Assembly (NCBI RefSeq): GCF_000224145.3 | Contig: NC_020177.2 | Span: forward strand, 2,993,649-3,057,648 | Length of the DNA: 64,000 nt | DNA from: Ciona intestinalis | Taxonomy: Eukaryota > Chordata > Ascidiacea > Phlebobranchia > Cionidae | Reading direction: 5' to 3' | Shown here: positions 22,555 to 34,421 of the stretch, in pieces | How the letters are laid out: each line of letters opens with the position of its first letter | How positions within the stretch are numbered: position 1 is the stretch's first letter | Notes under the pieces: model-generated | Seen by the model: only the letters and a program-made list of their open reading frames with translations | Told to the model about the DNA's origin: nothing | The model's database searches: none | Made by a program: the position numbers and the translations under genes

Positions 22555-23149
22555 CTTTCGGGAGCCCTCAAGGATTTCTAAGTGAATTTGTTTAGTTATC
22601 TATGTTTGGTTGGCAGTGCAAACTAAAAATACTGACAGAGATGCACATGCACTTAAAGTGCAAAATCAAAACAGCCTGTATCAGTAGCCTACATACAGTA
22701 TATATGCATAAATACCTTGGCAATTTCAATATTGCACAATTTTTCATGTCGAACTACAAAATCTGCGGCTTTTAATAAATGCGAGCAGCAAAATAATAAT
22801 TAACCGCTGCAGCTAGTCCGTATGTTGTATGAGTTGCTATGTGCGTAAGCGTAACTATATTGAAATGCAATCATTGTTTCAAGCCGATTTTTGACTAATA
22901 TCAAAGTGCATCTCAGTCTCCCAGGAACTAAAACAGAGAACTAGAAGAGAGAACTAGCTGCAGTGTTCTCTTAAGTCTAAACCACTAGCATTGGCTGGAT
23001 AACTATAAAGAAAGTTTAGATTAAACTGCATTTTTTAGGGAACATACATGCTTTTCGGTATAAAAACAAGTAATAAAGAAAATGTTTATTCAAAGACTCT
23101 ACGTTTATAGTTTAAAAACACTGTATAAGTTTTGCGTTGAAATAAAAAT
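22555..23149. other. Divergent intergenic region, no gene seen
   Basis: About 600 bp between the KLHL start (minus) and MG protein copy 1 (plus); a shared bidirectional promoter region is possible. No repeats or open frames of note. Confidence 0.55.
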
Positions 23150-23552
23150 ATGGGGGCCGGCTGCAACAAGGGTATAGTCATTGAACGTGGCGCCACAGTA
23201 AATAATTATGGCAACCAACAAGTAAACGCAACGGCCACATGCAACCAAGAAGATCGCACAACTGGAACAGAGTATTATAAATTCCAGCGAGCTTCCACAG
23301 ACACCGACAAGGAGGATCTGGCTCCCGTAAAAAATCAACTCATAGAAAATGAACAGGAGGAAAAATTAATGACAGCAGTTATTGTTAAAATTAACAATGT
23401 AATCTATATCAAGAAAATACCGGTACAGTATTTTATATAAAAGTTCCACAATTTTGTTTTAATTACCGGTACTATATTTTTTTCAGGATGAAATAGAAGA
23501 AAAAAATAAGCCATCAACTTCAGTACGCATCGAATCGGAAATTACAACATAA
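23150..23552 (+). CDS. Small acyl-anchored protein, MG family, copy 1
   Basis: Unrecognised protein of 112 residues in two exons, 23150-23422 and 23487-23552 (339 nt). It starts MGAGCNKG: Gly2 followed by Cys5 is the pattern of N-myristoylated and palmitoylated membrane-anchored proteins, so inner-leaflet attachment is inferred. The rest is hydrophilic and charged (KDEN-rich) with a conserved short strand-like block, KINNVIYIKKIP, at the end of exon 1. Exon 2 adds a charged tail (DEIEEKNKPS). If the intron is not removed the protein instead ends PVQYFI. The tandem neighbour at 25166 has the same gene structure, the same MG-Cys start and the matching block RIKNEIYIKGIT, which is the main reason to believe both are real. 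No known domain seen. Confidence 0.68.
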
Positions 23553-23727
23553 CCCGGTCTTTTGGCAACATTTCTGCTACGCCTTTGATAATTTTTCTGT
23601 ATTTAAAAAAATACGCAAATGAATTATATTTCTGTTTCATAATGATTCTGCTTTAAATTGTGCGTACAACGCAAAATGCAGTAATAATACAAGCATATGA
23701 TAACTACCTATTTTGCTGTTTCATATA

Positions 23728-23921
23728 TAGTAGGGTGGGGAAAGATGGGATACTTTTAGCACATAATATCCAAATATCCTGATCGTGTTTTAAACAATTA
23801 ACAACAGTTTATGTGAGTAGTAAGGATACAGTTTTATAAATCTTTGAATGGTTTTTGTTTACTACCAAATAAGTCGAGAAAATAGAATGAAAAGGTGTCC
23901 CATCTTCCCCCACCCTACTGT
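23728..23921. mobile_element. MITE between the MG genes
   Basis: AGTAGGGTGGGGAAAGATGG to ATCTTCCCCCACCCTACTG. Confidence 0.92.
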
Positions 23922-24160
23922 ATATGATTCTGTGTTATATTGTGCGTCGAAAAAATGCCCAAAATTTATCAATACTTAATACGATGTGTAAATTTTCATT
24001 CATTCAATTATAGCCTATATACGCTGATTATCTGAAAACAAATCCAAATAAAACAAACATACAAAAACCGGAATCCGAATTGAACTTTCTTGTTCTGTAT
24101 GATATAGTTGAAGAAATATATAATGTTACAGTGATTTGTTCAGTATTTTGAAATAGTGTT

Positions 24161-24360
24161 ATAGTAGGTTGATTGGAGAAGATGGGACACCTTAACATTC
24201 TATTTTCTCGTTACATTTGGTAGTAAACGAAGAACATTCAAATAATTATGAAACCGTATCCTCGTCACGACTCCCATAGACTGTAATTAACTGTTTAAAA
24301 CACAATCAGGATTTTTGGATATTATGTGCTAAGGTGTCCCATCTTCCCCCACCCTACTAT
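24161..24360. mobile_element. MITE between the MG genes
   Basis: AGTAGGTTGATTGGAGAAGA to ATCTTCCCCCACCCTACTAT. Confidence 0.9.
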
Positions 24361-24436
24361 ATATACTCTATAGGCAATTATTCCAATCTGTTTTGAATGT
24401 TGCTGCATTTAACACTTGGAAATACGGGTTCCTAAT

Positions 24437-24634
24437 ATAGTAGGGTCAGGGGAAGATGGGACACTTTTAACACATAATATCCAAATATCCTGATCAAGTT
24501 TTTACCAACTTACAACAGTCTATGGGAGCCGTGAGTTTACGGTTTTATAATTCTTTGAATGTTTTTGTTTACTACCAAAAGAAACGAGAAAATAGAATGA
24601 AAAGGTGTCTCATATTTCCCCAACCTGCTATATA
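24437..24634. mobile_element. MITE between the MG genes
   Basis: AGTAGGGTCAGGGGAAGATG to CATATTTCCCCAACCTGC; a partial copy also lies at 25008-25127. Confidence 0.9.
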
Positions 24635-25007
24635 GAAGAATTAGGAAAACTGTATTTATTTACTTCAATAAATACGAAATTTGAATCAACAAGACCAAAT
24701 GGCAACTTAAATATCAACAATACGAAGAACTTAGCGTTGGTAAATAATGATTAACTTTTCATAATCACTGGATTCTGTATTTGAATAAACATTTGCTGAA
24801 AATGTTGTTGCTAGGGTAACATTCAACGCCATGGTACAACATGGCCCACTCTAAAGGGCCGTGATCCAATAAGGTGGTAAAAATATACGCAGTGAGAAAT
24901 GAGTTTCTGTAATTTAACGGGACAGTTAAGAAGGAATATACTACAGTATATATATGCTGTGCATTGAAATGTGTCAAAATGAGAAAAAATAGGAAACTGT
25001 GTAAAAA

Positions 25008-25127
25008 AACGCTCGTTTAGAGCTGCGGTCTACGGTTATATAATCTGTAAATCTTTTTTGTTTACTACAAAATGTGACTGAGAAAAAATTAAAACACGTG
25101 TCCCATCTTACCCCCTACCATACTATA
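25008..25127. mobile_element. MITE right half before MG copy 2
   Basis: TTGTTTACTACAAAATGTG to CCATCTTACCCCCTACCATA, ending about 39 bp before the MG copy 2 start. Confidence 0.82.
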
Positions 25128-25165
25128 TGTTTAGCAGCCATATTTTAGGTGTTTTAACCCGAAGT

Positions 25166-25565
25166 ATGGGGTGTACTCATAGCTCGAACACTGCGCATGC
25201 AGGCGCTGTGCAAAATAATCGCGATGGTAACATGTCTGATAACGTGGCGAGCAACGCCAATCAACAAGGCGCAGTTCATTTTTACAAACTGGAGCAGGAG
25301 CCGAAGAATATTTTGAAACGAATGAGTAGCAACAAAACGCTGCTGAACAACGTGAAACTGGTTGAGGTCGAAGAACCTCTTATAGAAAAGGATGAGCCAC
25401 AGGAAACGCTAATAAACGGAAAGATCATTCGGATAAAGAATGAAATATACATCAAAGGAATAACGGTAGAGTATTTTTGATAAAAGTTTGAAAACATTTC
25501 TGTAATTATAACTGTTTCAGTTCGGCCCAGAAAGAGAGGAAAATGAGAGTACAACTGAACAATAA
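25166..25565 (+). CDS. Small acyl-anchored protein, MG family, copy 2
   Basis: Tandem paralogue of the gene at 23150: exons 25166-25465 and 25521-25565, 345 nt, 114 residues. The start MGCTHSSN fits dual acylation well (Gly2 myristate, Cys3 palmitate, Ser6). The frame is open upstream to an earlier ATG at 25127, but MGCTHS is preferred because it matches the paralogue and because a 3' splice-like TTTTAG lies at 25143-25148, between the two ATGs. The middle is charged (LKRMSSNK, VEVEEPLIEKDEP); exon 1 closes with IRIKNEIYIKGIT and exon 2 adds FGPEREENESTTEQ. Read-through of the intron would end TVEYF. Function unknown; membrane tethering is inferred from the N-terminus only. Confidence 0.68.
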
Positions 25566-25832
25566 CCTCTAAATGCGGAATTTACAAAATAATCTTTTAA
25601 GCAATAATGTATTTTTTGGTAATTATTCGGCATTTTACTTAAAAAATATCTCGTTTTCTTAATGTGTGTACTTTGATTCATTATGATTCTGCCTGTGTTA
25701 GGTGTGCAACTCAAAATTCATGCCTATATGCAATATATTATGTAAATAACATTTGTTGATTCTATAAAAGTGAAATCTAATAAAACAAATACTCAAAGTG
25801 GTGTCAATTTTAAAACTCAGCATGCCCAGTAT

Positions 25833-26026
25833 ATAGTAGGGTGGGAAAGATGGGACACCTTTTCATTCTATTTTTTGTCTCATTTGGTAGTAAACAAAGA
25901 ACATTCATTATAGACCGTATCCTTACGACTCCCATAGGGCATAGACCAGTGTTAACTGTTTAAAACACGATCAGGGTATTTGGATATTATGTGCTTAAGG
26001 TGTCCCATCTTACCCACAGTACTACA
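25833..26026. mobile_element. MITE
   Basis: AGTAGGGTGGGAAAGATGGG to GGTGTCCCATCTTACCCAC. Confidence 0.9.
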
Positions 26027-26399
26027 GAAAGCATATGCAGTGAGCATGAGCGCATATATACACCAAGACCTAAATTAACGAATATAGCTGCGTATGTGAA
26101 ACAATAAACCGCCAACCACATACTTCATTTGTTTGCACCATATCATCCTAGCCAGTGGTTATACAATTAAAACGCGTTGGTCGAAACTGGCAGTGAACTA
26201 AACTTTGATCGGTGCAGGTAAGTGTTAAAAGTAAACAGCATTCGTTGTTACGATTTCAACATAGCAGTAAATAAACGAAATCAGACTATACCTTCGTAGA
26301 TTTAATAACCTTGTTCTGGTTGAACGCCAAACTGTTGGCCAAATACGTAGTAATATACACCAACTGCTAGTGTAACGTATACATCCTACGAATGTAATG

Positions 26400-26455
26400 G
26401 AAAAAAAGTGTCCCAACTTCCCGCGCGTCCCAACTTACCCCACCCTACAATACAG
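26400..26455. mobile_element. MITE right end, degraded
   Basis: GTGTCCCAACTTCCC and CCAACTTACCCCACCCTAC. Confidence 0.6.
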
Positions 26456-26628
26456 CTAGTCATGCATTGTAGCCTATATGTAATAGCCAAGCCAGAAGCC
26501 AACCGAGTTAATAATTAATGATAGGAATGTTTCAAAGTGAAGCAGATTGCCACAGAACCGAATACAGTATAGGTCGAAGCATGAAAACGTACAACTTAAA
26601 CGCATTATATTTATAAATTAAAGTTATA

Positions 26629-29211
26629 ATGACAACCATTGAGAATGGATCAACAGCCGACGTTGCACTCAACTGTTTAGCAAAGATAAGGAAATGGTTT
26701 GAAGTGAATGAAAGACTAACCTTTGATGACGAGGTATGGTGTTTGTGTGTTTACTAAGCGACGTAATATAGCTTTAGTAGCGTATCATGTGCAATAAGAA
26801 AGAAAATCAATTTCGGGTTTATGCCAGAGTTGGCCTATTATCTTATTCGGTGGGCTCAGTAAGTAAGCAAACTAAACATGGCCAAAAAAGACGGTTAGCG
26901 CAAAGTAAATGTCGCTACTATATTTCTCATGGGCTAGCTTATAGTCATTACGACATGTATGAAAAGTTATTTATATATAGTACTGTGGGTTAAGATGGGA
27001 TACCTTTACCACATAATACCTATAACACCGAATTTTTTAAACGCGTTTTAATACTTATAACAACACTCTTTTCGACAGTTTTATAAATCTCTAAAACTTT
27101 TCTTTGTTTACTGCCAAACGAGACAACAAATTAGCATAAAAGCATGAATCATCTTACCCCATTCTATACTCTGACTAAATATACGTATAGTGGGGTGGGG
27201 GAAAGACGGGACACCTTTTACCTCTATTTTCCCGCCCCGTTTAGTAGTAAACAAAGAACATTCAAGAAATTATGAAACTATATGTCCACGACTTCCATTG
27301 ACCGTTAGTAATTGTTTAAAAAACGATCAGGATATTTAGATATTATGTGCTAAAGGTGTCCCATCTTCCCCCACCCTACTATACTTTCCTTTAAGGACCT
27401 CGCTGAAAACGAACAAGACCGTGGAATCTTATGGTTTGATGTTCTTTACTCGGAATTATGCAAGGGAGTAAAGCTAAGCAAACAGCAAAGCAATAGAGCG
27501 ATTTACATTTGCGAGTGGTTTGCCAATAAATCCGGCAGGAAAAACTGGGTAAGATGGGGCGCATTGTCTTATAGTGGGGTAGGGTTAGATGAGACATGTT
27601 TTTTTTTCTATTTTCTCGCCCGATTTGGTAGTAAACAATGATTATTTACAGTAGTATGTAACCATATATTCTCACGACTTTAAAATAGGGCTGTTAATTG
27701 ACTAAAACACAAGAGAGATCAAGATATTTGGAAATTATCTGTTAAAGGTAGCCTATACCGGCTTCCCCACCCTATACTATGACATTTTGTGTTCAGCCAA
27801 TAACGCTAAACTTTAATCGGTTAGCATAAAAGACCTACGAAAAACAGCAAAGCATATATAGTTATAGAATGAAAAATTTCAATAGGCTACCTATCCACAA
27901 AATACAAGATTTATTTTTTTTTAAATAGGCGGTCTTAACTGGACTAAGCATAAACTTGTTAAGTCTTCTTAAAGAAGGAACTGTCAATCTTCTAACTATG
28001 CCTACTGTCACTGAAGAACTAACTAGGGTAAGTTAATACAGCCGCTAGTTTTACTGACAATTGTTCCAACCCAGTTTTTACTAATGTATTGTCTACATTG
28101 TCAGCCATACAAAAAACCACGAGATGTAAGAAACAAAACACCCGTGTTATAACGACTGCCGTTTTCCCGACATGCGAGAATAAAGCAAGTTACGAGTTAA
28201 GGTGGCTGTACACAGTATCCGGCGTGCGAAGTCGTATGCAAACCCGTGTCCAATTCCGCATGCGGCAGCGAAATCCGGACAAAACAGACAAAATGGACGA
28301 ATTGCGGATACTGTGTACAGCCACCTTTACCAAGTATGTTACTTTGTGGGTGACATTTGCATAAAAAAAATAAACTAATAACTTGGCAGTGTATCTTCCC
28401 AAACCGATACAATAATAAAAAAGAACACCAACGCATATTACAATAACTACAAAAACGCATTTAACTTACATGAAACCTATTTCAATACAACAACAGGTTT
28501 TAAACAACCAAGGAACTATTAGAGCTAATTTGAACGTTGCACCTTTGCACATTATTACGTCACTATCGAGATTGTGCGACAACAAAGAAAATGCTGCCGC
28601 CATTTCTAACTCGACGCTGTATATTTGTCTACAGAACATTGCTAAAGACACTACAGGTATGACGTTTGATATAAATACATGTTTACAAAGATGCCAATGA
28701 AACGATTTGAGCATCAGTGTATACATACACTGTGCCTAATGTATACGAAAACACGCATGTTATAACCTGACATAGAGCACGAGGCCTATGAATACAGCAT
28801 GTGTGGCTGGTGTACAAGAACACACCTGTGTTGTAACTCGACAGCGAGCATAAGGTGTATGAATACACCATGTGTGTTTGGTGTATAAGAAGACACTCGT
28901 GTTATAACTCGACAATGAGCATGAGGTGTGTGAAAACACCATGTGTGCGGTGTGCCTGGTGTATAAAAAGACACCCATATTATTAAAACCCGAGAGTGAG
29001 CATGAGGTGTAAAAATATAGTGTGTGCCTGGTGTATAAGACGACACTTGTGTTATAATACACTAGTTGTAAAAGACCAAATGTAATAAACAGGTAAAAAT
29101 GAAATATCGGAAGCAGCAGAAGTGTTGCTAAGCATTTTACCCCAACCACAATATGCAACTGTATTGGAAACAAAACTAAGTAAAAGAAACTCATTTCCAA
29201 ATCTGGATTAA
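26629..29211 (+). CDS. Unrecognised helical protein, five exons
   Basis: Exons 26629-26733, 27396-27548, 27929-28027, 28497-28656, 29093-29211 give 636 nt and 211 residues with all phases consistent. The protein begins MTTIENGSTADVALN and ends KRNSFPNLD. It looks all-helical, with leucine-rich amphipathic stretches (VLTGLSINLLSLLKEG, APLHIITSLSRLC, EAAEVLLSILPQ), which suggests an armadillo/HEAT-like fold; no catalytic motif, signal peptide or membrane segment is visible. I do not recognise the family. It may be a fragment of a longer ARM-type protein family or a fast-evolving gene. Introns hold MITEs, a SINE, a second small MITE family and an 85-bp tandem repeat. Exon 2's donor (TGG then gtaaga) lies in a MITE-like string. 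The acceptor of exon 4 (28496) was chosen for phase and could be shifted upstream. Confidence 0.6.
26978..27169. mobile_element. MITE in intron of the unrecognised gene
   Basis: TACTGTGGGTTAAGATGGGA to CATCTTACCCCATTCTATAC. Confidence 0.85.
27188..27383. mobile_element. MITE in intron of the unrecognised gene
   Basis: AGTGGGGTGGGGGAAAGACG to CATCTTCCCCCACCCTACTA; ends 13 bp before exon 2. Confidence 0.92.
27571..27779. mobile_element. MITE in intron of the unrecognised gene
   Basis: AGTGGGGTAGGGTTAGATGA to CGGCTTCCCCACCCTATACT; starts 22 bp after exon 2. Confidence 0.88.
28062..28195 (+). mobile_element. SINE, internally deleted
   Basis: TTCCAACCCAGTTTTTACTA, then CCGTGTTATAACGACTGCCG and AAGCAAGTTAC. 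Followed directly by a small palindromic MITE at 28199. Confidence 0.75.
28199..28327. mobile_element. Second MITE family, copy 1 (AAGGTGGCTGTACACAG ends)
   Basis: 129 bp with inverted ends AAGGTGGCTGTACACAGTAT and its complement at the right. No coding capacity. Confidence 0.88.
28718..29066. repeat. Tandem repeat, unit about 85 bp, about four copies
   Basis: Diverged units built around GGTGTATAAGAAGACACT and GAGCATGAGGTGT, lying in the last intron of the unrecognised gene at 26629. A related stretch in the opposite orientation is at 46793-46925. Confidence 0.85.
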
Positions 29212-29275
29212 AGAACAAAAACTCACCGAAAGCCAAAATCTTGTTTAAACGTCAAAAGCAGGGCAGAGTACAACA

Positions 29276-29470
29276 TGCGTTTTGCTCCAACCCAATGGTC
29301 ACTGGTGAATTTTACCTGGCCTAAATTTTAGGCCCATGGAAAAAAAAATCAATCCAAAAAGTTACACAAGTGGTAAATTGTAAACCGGCACGAGGTGTAT
29401 GAAACAAGACACCAATGTTATAACGACTGTCATTGCTTCGCCACAAGAGGATAAATAATTGTCATTTATG
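29276..29470 (+). mobile_element. SINE right part
   Basis: GCTCCAACCCAATGGTCACT to ATTTATGCATTC; downstream of the unrecognised gene. Confidence 0.75.
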
Positions 29471-30215
29471 CATTCACCAGATTTTATTGAAAGAAAGCAA
29501 GTTTAAAAACATGCTGAAGATTTTTTAATATTTAACCGAAGTTGTATTAAAAATCCATCAATAAAAAAATGTGGTTCACTGCATTTTCATTCAAAATTTT
29601 TTTGCATAAAATGGCGCTTTACGATATTATAACTGATTTATTGTGTCATACACAATTCCTAATACATGTAAGTCTGATGTATACTGTTATTATATAGTTG
29701 CATGGATATGGGTTAGTAAAAAGGTCTTAAAACATCCATGGCCAAAATAAAAGCTGACACCGAAAAAATTCAATGGTGAAAAAGAAAAAAGAAGAATTCT
29801 AATTATCAAAGTAAAAAATTGAAACTGAGAGAAAATGATTCTTTTTAAAAAACAATTTTTGGGGAGATAGTGCAAAGTGTTTTCATTAACATAACACTGC
29901 ATCACTTGTGCTTCTATGTTAAAAATAGCAAAATCTATTTACATTGATCCAGGCAGCATAGTTTAAAATCACAAAAATGGTATTTTTAATTAAAATATCT
30001 TTTGCAAATGCTCCCTGTAATTAAAACAACAAAGAAATTTCTATAATTTTGGAGACAATTTATAAAGTAGAAACTTAGGTAAATTTTTATACTTTGGATT
30101 ATTAAAAATAAAGTCAACCAAAGGGCATGGCTTTAGAAAAGTACATCCCAATGAGTACGATATCAAAACCTGATTTGAGGAGTGTAAACTTGGCATGGCA
30201 ATTGTCACTTAGCTG

Positions 30216-33200
30216 TTATGACTTCTTCTTTGACAATTGTGCAACTTTTTTAATAAGCTCCTGGTTTTTGATTCCCATAGCTTCCATTTTCCGGAAAAAT
30301 TCTTCTTCTTGGGTTTTGAGTTTAGTTTGTAAAGAGCGTTCCAAACGTAAATGTTCCACTTTCAACATAGATATCTTATAATAAAAAAACTCTTTTCAAA
30401 CAAAAGTAAACCAGTCAGATGTGAAACATAAAAACAGATTGAAATCTAGAAATTCTAACAACCAAGACCTAAATTATTGCATGAACGAATGTAACTTGCT
30501 TTATCCTCGTGTGCCCGAAAACGACAGGCATTATAACACAGGTGTTCTGTTTCATACACCTTGTGCCTGCTCACAAGTATTCAGGTATGTGACTTTGTGA
30601 GTAATTTTTTTTTCTGTATGGCTGACAATTTAGACAATACATAAGTGACCACTGGGTTGGAGCAATTGCCGTTAAGTGCCTTGCCCAAGAACACATACGC
30701 TCACAAAGAAAAGAGCCTTGAACCCCCAACCTTTGGGTTAGAGGCAGGCACACTAACTACTGTGCCACTATGCCTAATATGCATAAGCATATAGAATACA
30801 ATGGTTTAAGTTAAGTCGAAATTCAAAATGACCCAAGCACCCACTCACACAGAAAACAATCCCCCACCAACCTGTTTATCTTTCTCCAACATAACTTGAT
30901 CCTTCTTAGCGATATTTTTTTTCAAACTATTTATTTCCTCATGTAGCTTTGTAACAAGAACAATATTATCATTCATCTGAGGTAAAGCTGTACCTAGTAT
31001 TGTATGAAGATTATGTATTGGTTAGTATTAAACAACCGTGAAAACATAAGAAGCCATGCAAAAACAAGGAGCAAAACGTCTATAGTATTTGTACAACAGT
31101 AACGTTTATAGTGACTGATATACTGTGAAAGTAGACAACTTCAAAGGCACCAGTTTTGTGCTTGGAGAAATTCTTTGGGTTGTAAACTAGTATTTGTACA
31201 ACAGTAAAGTAAAGTTTATAGTGACTGACATAATGAAAAATATAACAACTTCAAACTGTGCCAGTTTTGGGCCTAGTTTGTTGGTATAAATCAGCGTTTC
31301 CCAAACTTTGATTTAATAACCCGTAAGCGTTGATGCATTTCCCCTACTCCTACCAAATTTTAGTCAAGTATTACCACTTTTTTGCCCAAAACAGTATTAC
31401 ACATTGATTGGCTTATTTTAGTACGACTGTCCTAATTTATTTTTAGCGTCCCACAATCACCCGGTTTATAGTTAGCGCCCTCTTCATGGTCGCAAACTCC
31501 TACTTTGGGAAGCACTCATTCAAATTTATCTGTTTTAAATAGAAACTAGGGAATGTAACTCCTATATTAAAGTTAGGGTGATTTAACAAAAACATAAAAT
31601 CTTTGTCACACCTAATATACAAGGCACCAGTATATATAGGAAAATATAAACATAGGAAGAGTTATGGGTAATTTGAAATATAAAATTACTGAGGTCCATA
31701 GCTCCATTTCTTAATCGATCATATGGTTTATGACTGGATGGAGTTGGTGTGTTTGGAGTGCCGGAGTTTGATCTAATTTCCGCTGTCACCCCTTGTCTGT
31801 GAAGTTAAGAATAAAATTGTATGAGTGGTTGGTATCTTATGCACACTTTTGTTTTCATTAAAAATTTATCTTAAAAATGATTATCATAAATGGCTTGTTG
31901 TTTGTCTGTCAGGTGTAGCGACCATGGAAACTTTCCCAAAAATGTAAATATAATTTTAACCCGAAGCAAGTGTTAACAACTCAGGTTTTGTTGCAAATAA
32001 AATCGAAGAGACAAATACAACTTAATATTGTTATTATAAAACAGTCCTCACCTTGGAGTGCTGGTGTTGCTCCCTGGTTTCTCCTCATTCCTCCTCGGAG
32101 AAGAGACACTAACTGGAGGAGTTCCTCTCTTCTCCATCTTTTGTATCCGATCATCCAAAGAAGAGCTGGAATGATGTTTATTTAAGTTTCTGCTGTTAAT
32201 TTGCGCCTGCTTTCGAAGTTCGTGTTTTTTCTCGTTGTGAGACTTTAACTTTAAGTTTTCAGATTTTTTTCCGGATTTTAAACAGTGGTCCTCTCCTAAT
32301 AATTCTCTCCATGTACGTTCGTTTTCATCATCACTTGGTGGTGCAGTTTCTTTACCGGAAGTCTCAGGCTTAGACAAGCGAGATTTCTTTGTCTGTAAAT
32401 AAAAAAAATATATTATTTGTACCATCAATGTACTAACTAAACATTGGTCTAAATCCGAGGTCCCATAGCGTATCCATTTTAAAAGGTAGGACCCATAAAT
32501 AACATAACAATTTAGAAGTAATGGGTCAACTCTGGTCCAAATCCTAGGCCCAGCATAGGACTTCACCAATGCAAAGAATACAGCTCAGAATTATCGATAA
32601 ATAAAACCAACTTCATTTTCTTCATCATTCTCGCCAGGATTTTCTTCTCCTTTTCTTTTTTCACGTTTCTGGTATCTCTGCATTGAAACGTAACATTTCC
32701 AACATAATAGAAGTCCATCAATCTGTTTGGAACAATCATAGAAAAGTTAAAGGAATTACCCATATATACAATATACACAAAGCACCAATAGGCTATACAT
32801 CTAGATAGATAGACATATATGATAAATGAATGTAACTTTATCCTGTTGTGGTCAAAAAACTACAGTTATCATTTATAACACGGGACTACAAGTGTTTTGT
32901 TTCATACACCTCCAGCCAATGAGTTACCATGTATGTAACTTAGTGGTTGATTGTTTAGTAGCTCATCTGGCATTTCCAATATGCAGTGTACAAAACTATG
33001 ATCAAAGCACTACTATATTTTTTTAGTTCCCTGTTTTTGGAAAATAAGTTTGAATTTATTTAAAAGGTTGGACATGTACGTTAAAAAGCAATAAAACAAA
33101 TGTTCATATTTTTATCGCCTTACATGAGCTTTTTTGTGATCGAATGCTGCTTTCAAATTACATTTCTGACAATTGACTGGCATTCCATATTTCTTCTTAC

Positions 33201-34421
33201 TGCTGGCACAGCGTTGGCATTTTGATCCAATGAAAGCAGAGTTCAGTGTACAGAACATGCAGATCTTTGGCTATATGATGGGTAAGTTTAATGTATATTG
33301 GGCTATTATCATAGACGCCTATCTTTTTAGAAAATCAGGGTGCTTTTTGGCTATATCCCACGTTACTATGTTTTTTTCTGAATTATTTTGATCCTGTTTA
33401 CATTTTTGGGCAAATATAGATTTTCTTTTAGGTGCAATTTTAATAGTTGATTCTCTGATCTATTTTTGTTTAATCATTTAGTTACATTTACGATGAAAGT
33501 GGAAAGTAACCTTTACACACACTGTATGAAACTTGTTTGTGCATGGTGCATCTATCTATTCAACAATATTTAGCATAGGCGTCATTTTAGAATGCAGTAG
33601 CAATATTTAAACACACGCTCATATGCATCAAATCTTTTGGACAAGCGTTTACTGATTAATGCATTGTAGAAAATTCCAGGGTGCACCTGCCTTCCGTGCC
33701 ACCCCAGGTTTGGCGCCTGTATTATTTCATATTTACCTCTCCATATTCTTTTCTATTCTTGAAACATCTCTCACAAATTCTTTTCTCCCCTGGAACTTTA
33801 ACCTTGATATAGGTTTGGCAGTATCTGCAATTTTCAGGTCGCGTCGATTTTGAAACTTTTTCTTTTTTTACCGTTACAGATGTTTTTGAACTTGTAGAAG
33901 CTAGGGTGTCAGTACAAACCTGCACGGAAAAGTATTGTTAAAGAGAAATTCGTGCAAGACGGTTTTTTTAGGTGTGCGCGTGTGCTATCGTCAAAAATCT
34001 GCGTGCAAAGCATGTACATTTTTAAGCGACGTTAGAAAATCTTACTTAATCTAACAAGCATTTCTTTTGTTTAATTGATTGGTGTGCATGGGACAAATTA
34101 TGGTGTGTATATTGAAAAGTTTGTAAACAGAACCGCTTCTGCATCTGCCATACTCTGCAGACTGGTTATTAGTTAGTCCTTATAGCCAGCCATGGGGGGC
34201 TAGTGGTTATATGGGTTATCAGTTAGTATATAACATAGACGACATTTTCTTCACTAACACTAACTTATTATTATTACCTTGCACATTTGAACGTCTGCTG
34301 AGAGATCGTCAAAGTCAAACCATTGCATGCATTTAGTGCAAGCATACTGAACACCTTTCTGCTCCATGCTGCTCAATGTCTCTAAGTAGGCCATTTCATT
34401 GTTGGTGTAGTTGTACAGCAT
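30216..34421 (-). CDS. FAM76: FAM76 family protein (FAM76A/B orthologue)
   Basis: Conserved metazoan nuclear protein of poorly known biochemical role. Eight exons: 34421-34278, 33919-33737, 33270-33124, 32722-32612, 32392-32052, 31796-31690, 30993-30872, 30374-30216; 1314 nt, up to 437 residues against about 340 in vertebrates. Recognisable pieces in order: YACTKCMQWFDFD (vertebrate YACTKCHQRFPFE), CRYCQTYI, AFIGSKCQRCASSKKKYG (vertebrate AFIGNKCQRCTNSEKKYG), IDGLLLCWKC, then a long Ser/Lys-rich linker (LNKHHSSSSLDDRIQK), and a C-terminal coiled coil with KKDQVMLEKDKQ (vertebrate QKDQMILEKEKK) ending LIKKVAQLSKKKS. Cys pairs in the N-terminal half probably bind zinc. The linker is longer than in vertebrates. 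The start is uncertain: the first ATG at 34421 is used, but an internal Met just before QKGVQYACTKC would fit the family better. The exon 3 acceptor at 33271 was chosen because it restores the family's Pro-Lys before the next Cys. Confidence 0.92.
30482..30776 (-). mobile_element. SINE, full length
   Basis: Reads tail to head on the plus strand: GAACGAATGTAACTTGCTTT to CTAACTACTGTGCCACTATG. In the last FAM76 intron, sense to the gene. Confidence 0.85.
32822..32955 (-). mobile_element. SINE right half
   Basis: TAAATGAATGTAACTTTATC to ATGTATGTAACTTAGTGG; FAM76 intron. Confidence 0.7.

Noticed and set aside
28718-29066. CRISPR-like array
   Set aside because: Units are contiguous, diverged tandem repeats without unique spacers, in an animal intron.
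28760-29236. 158-residue minus-strand open frame with repeated YNTSVFLYT-like strings
   Set aside because: It is the 85-bp tandem repeat in antisense within an intron of a well-supported plus-strand gene.
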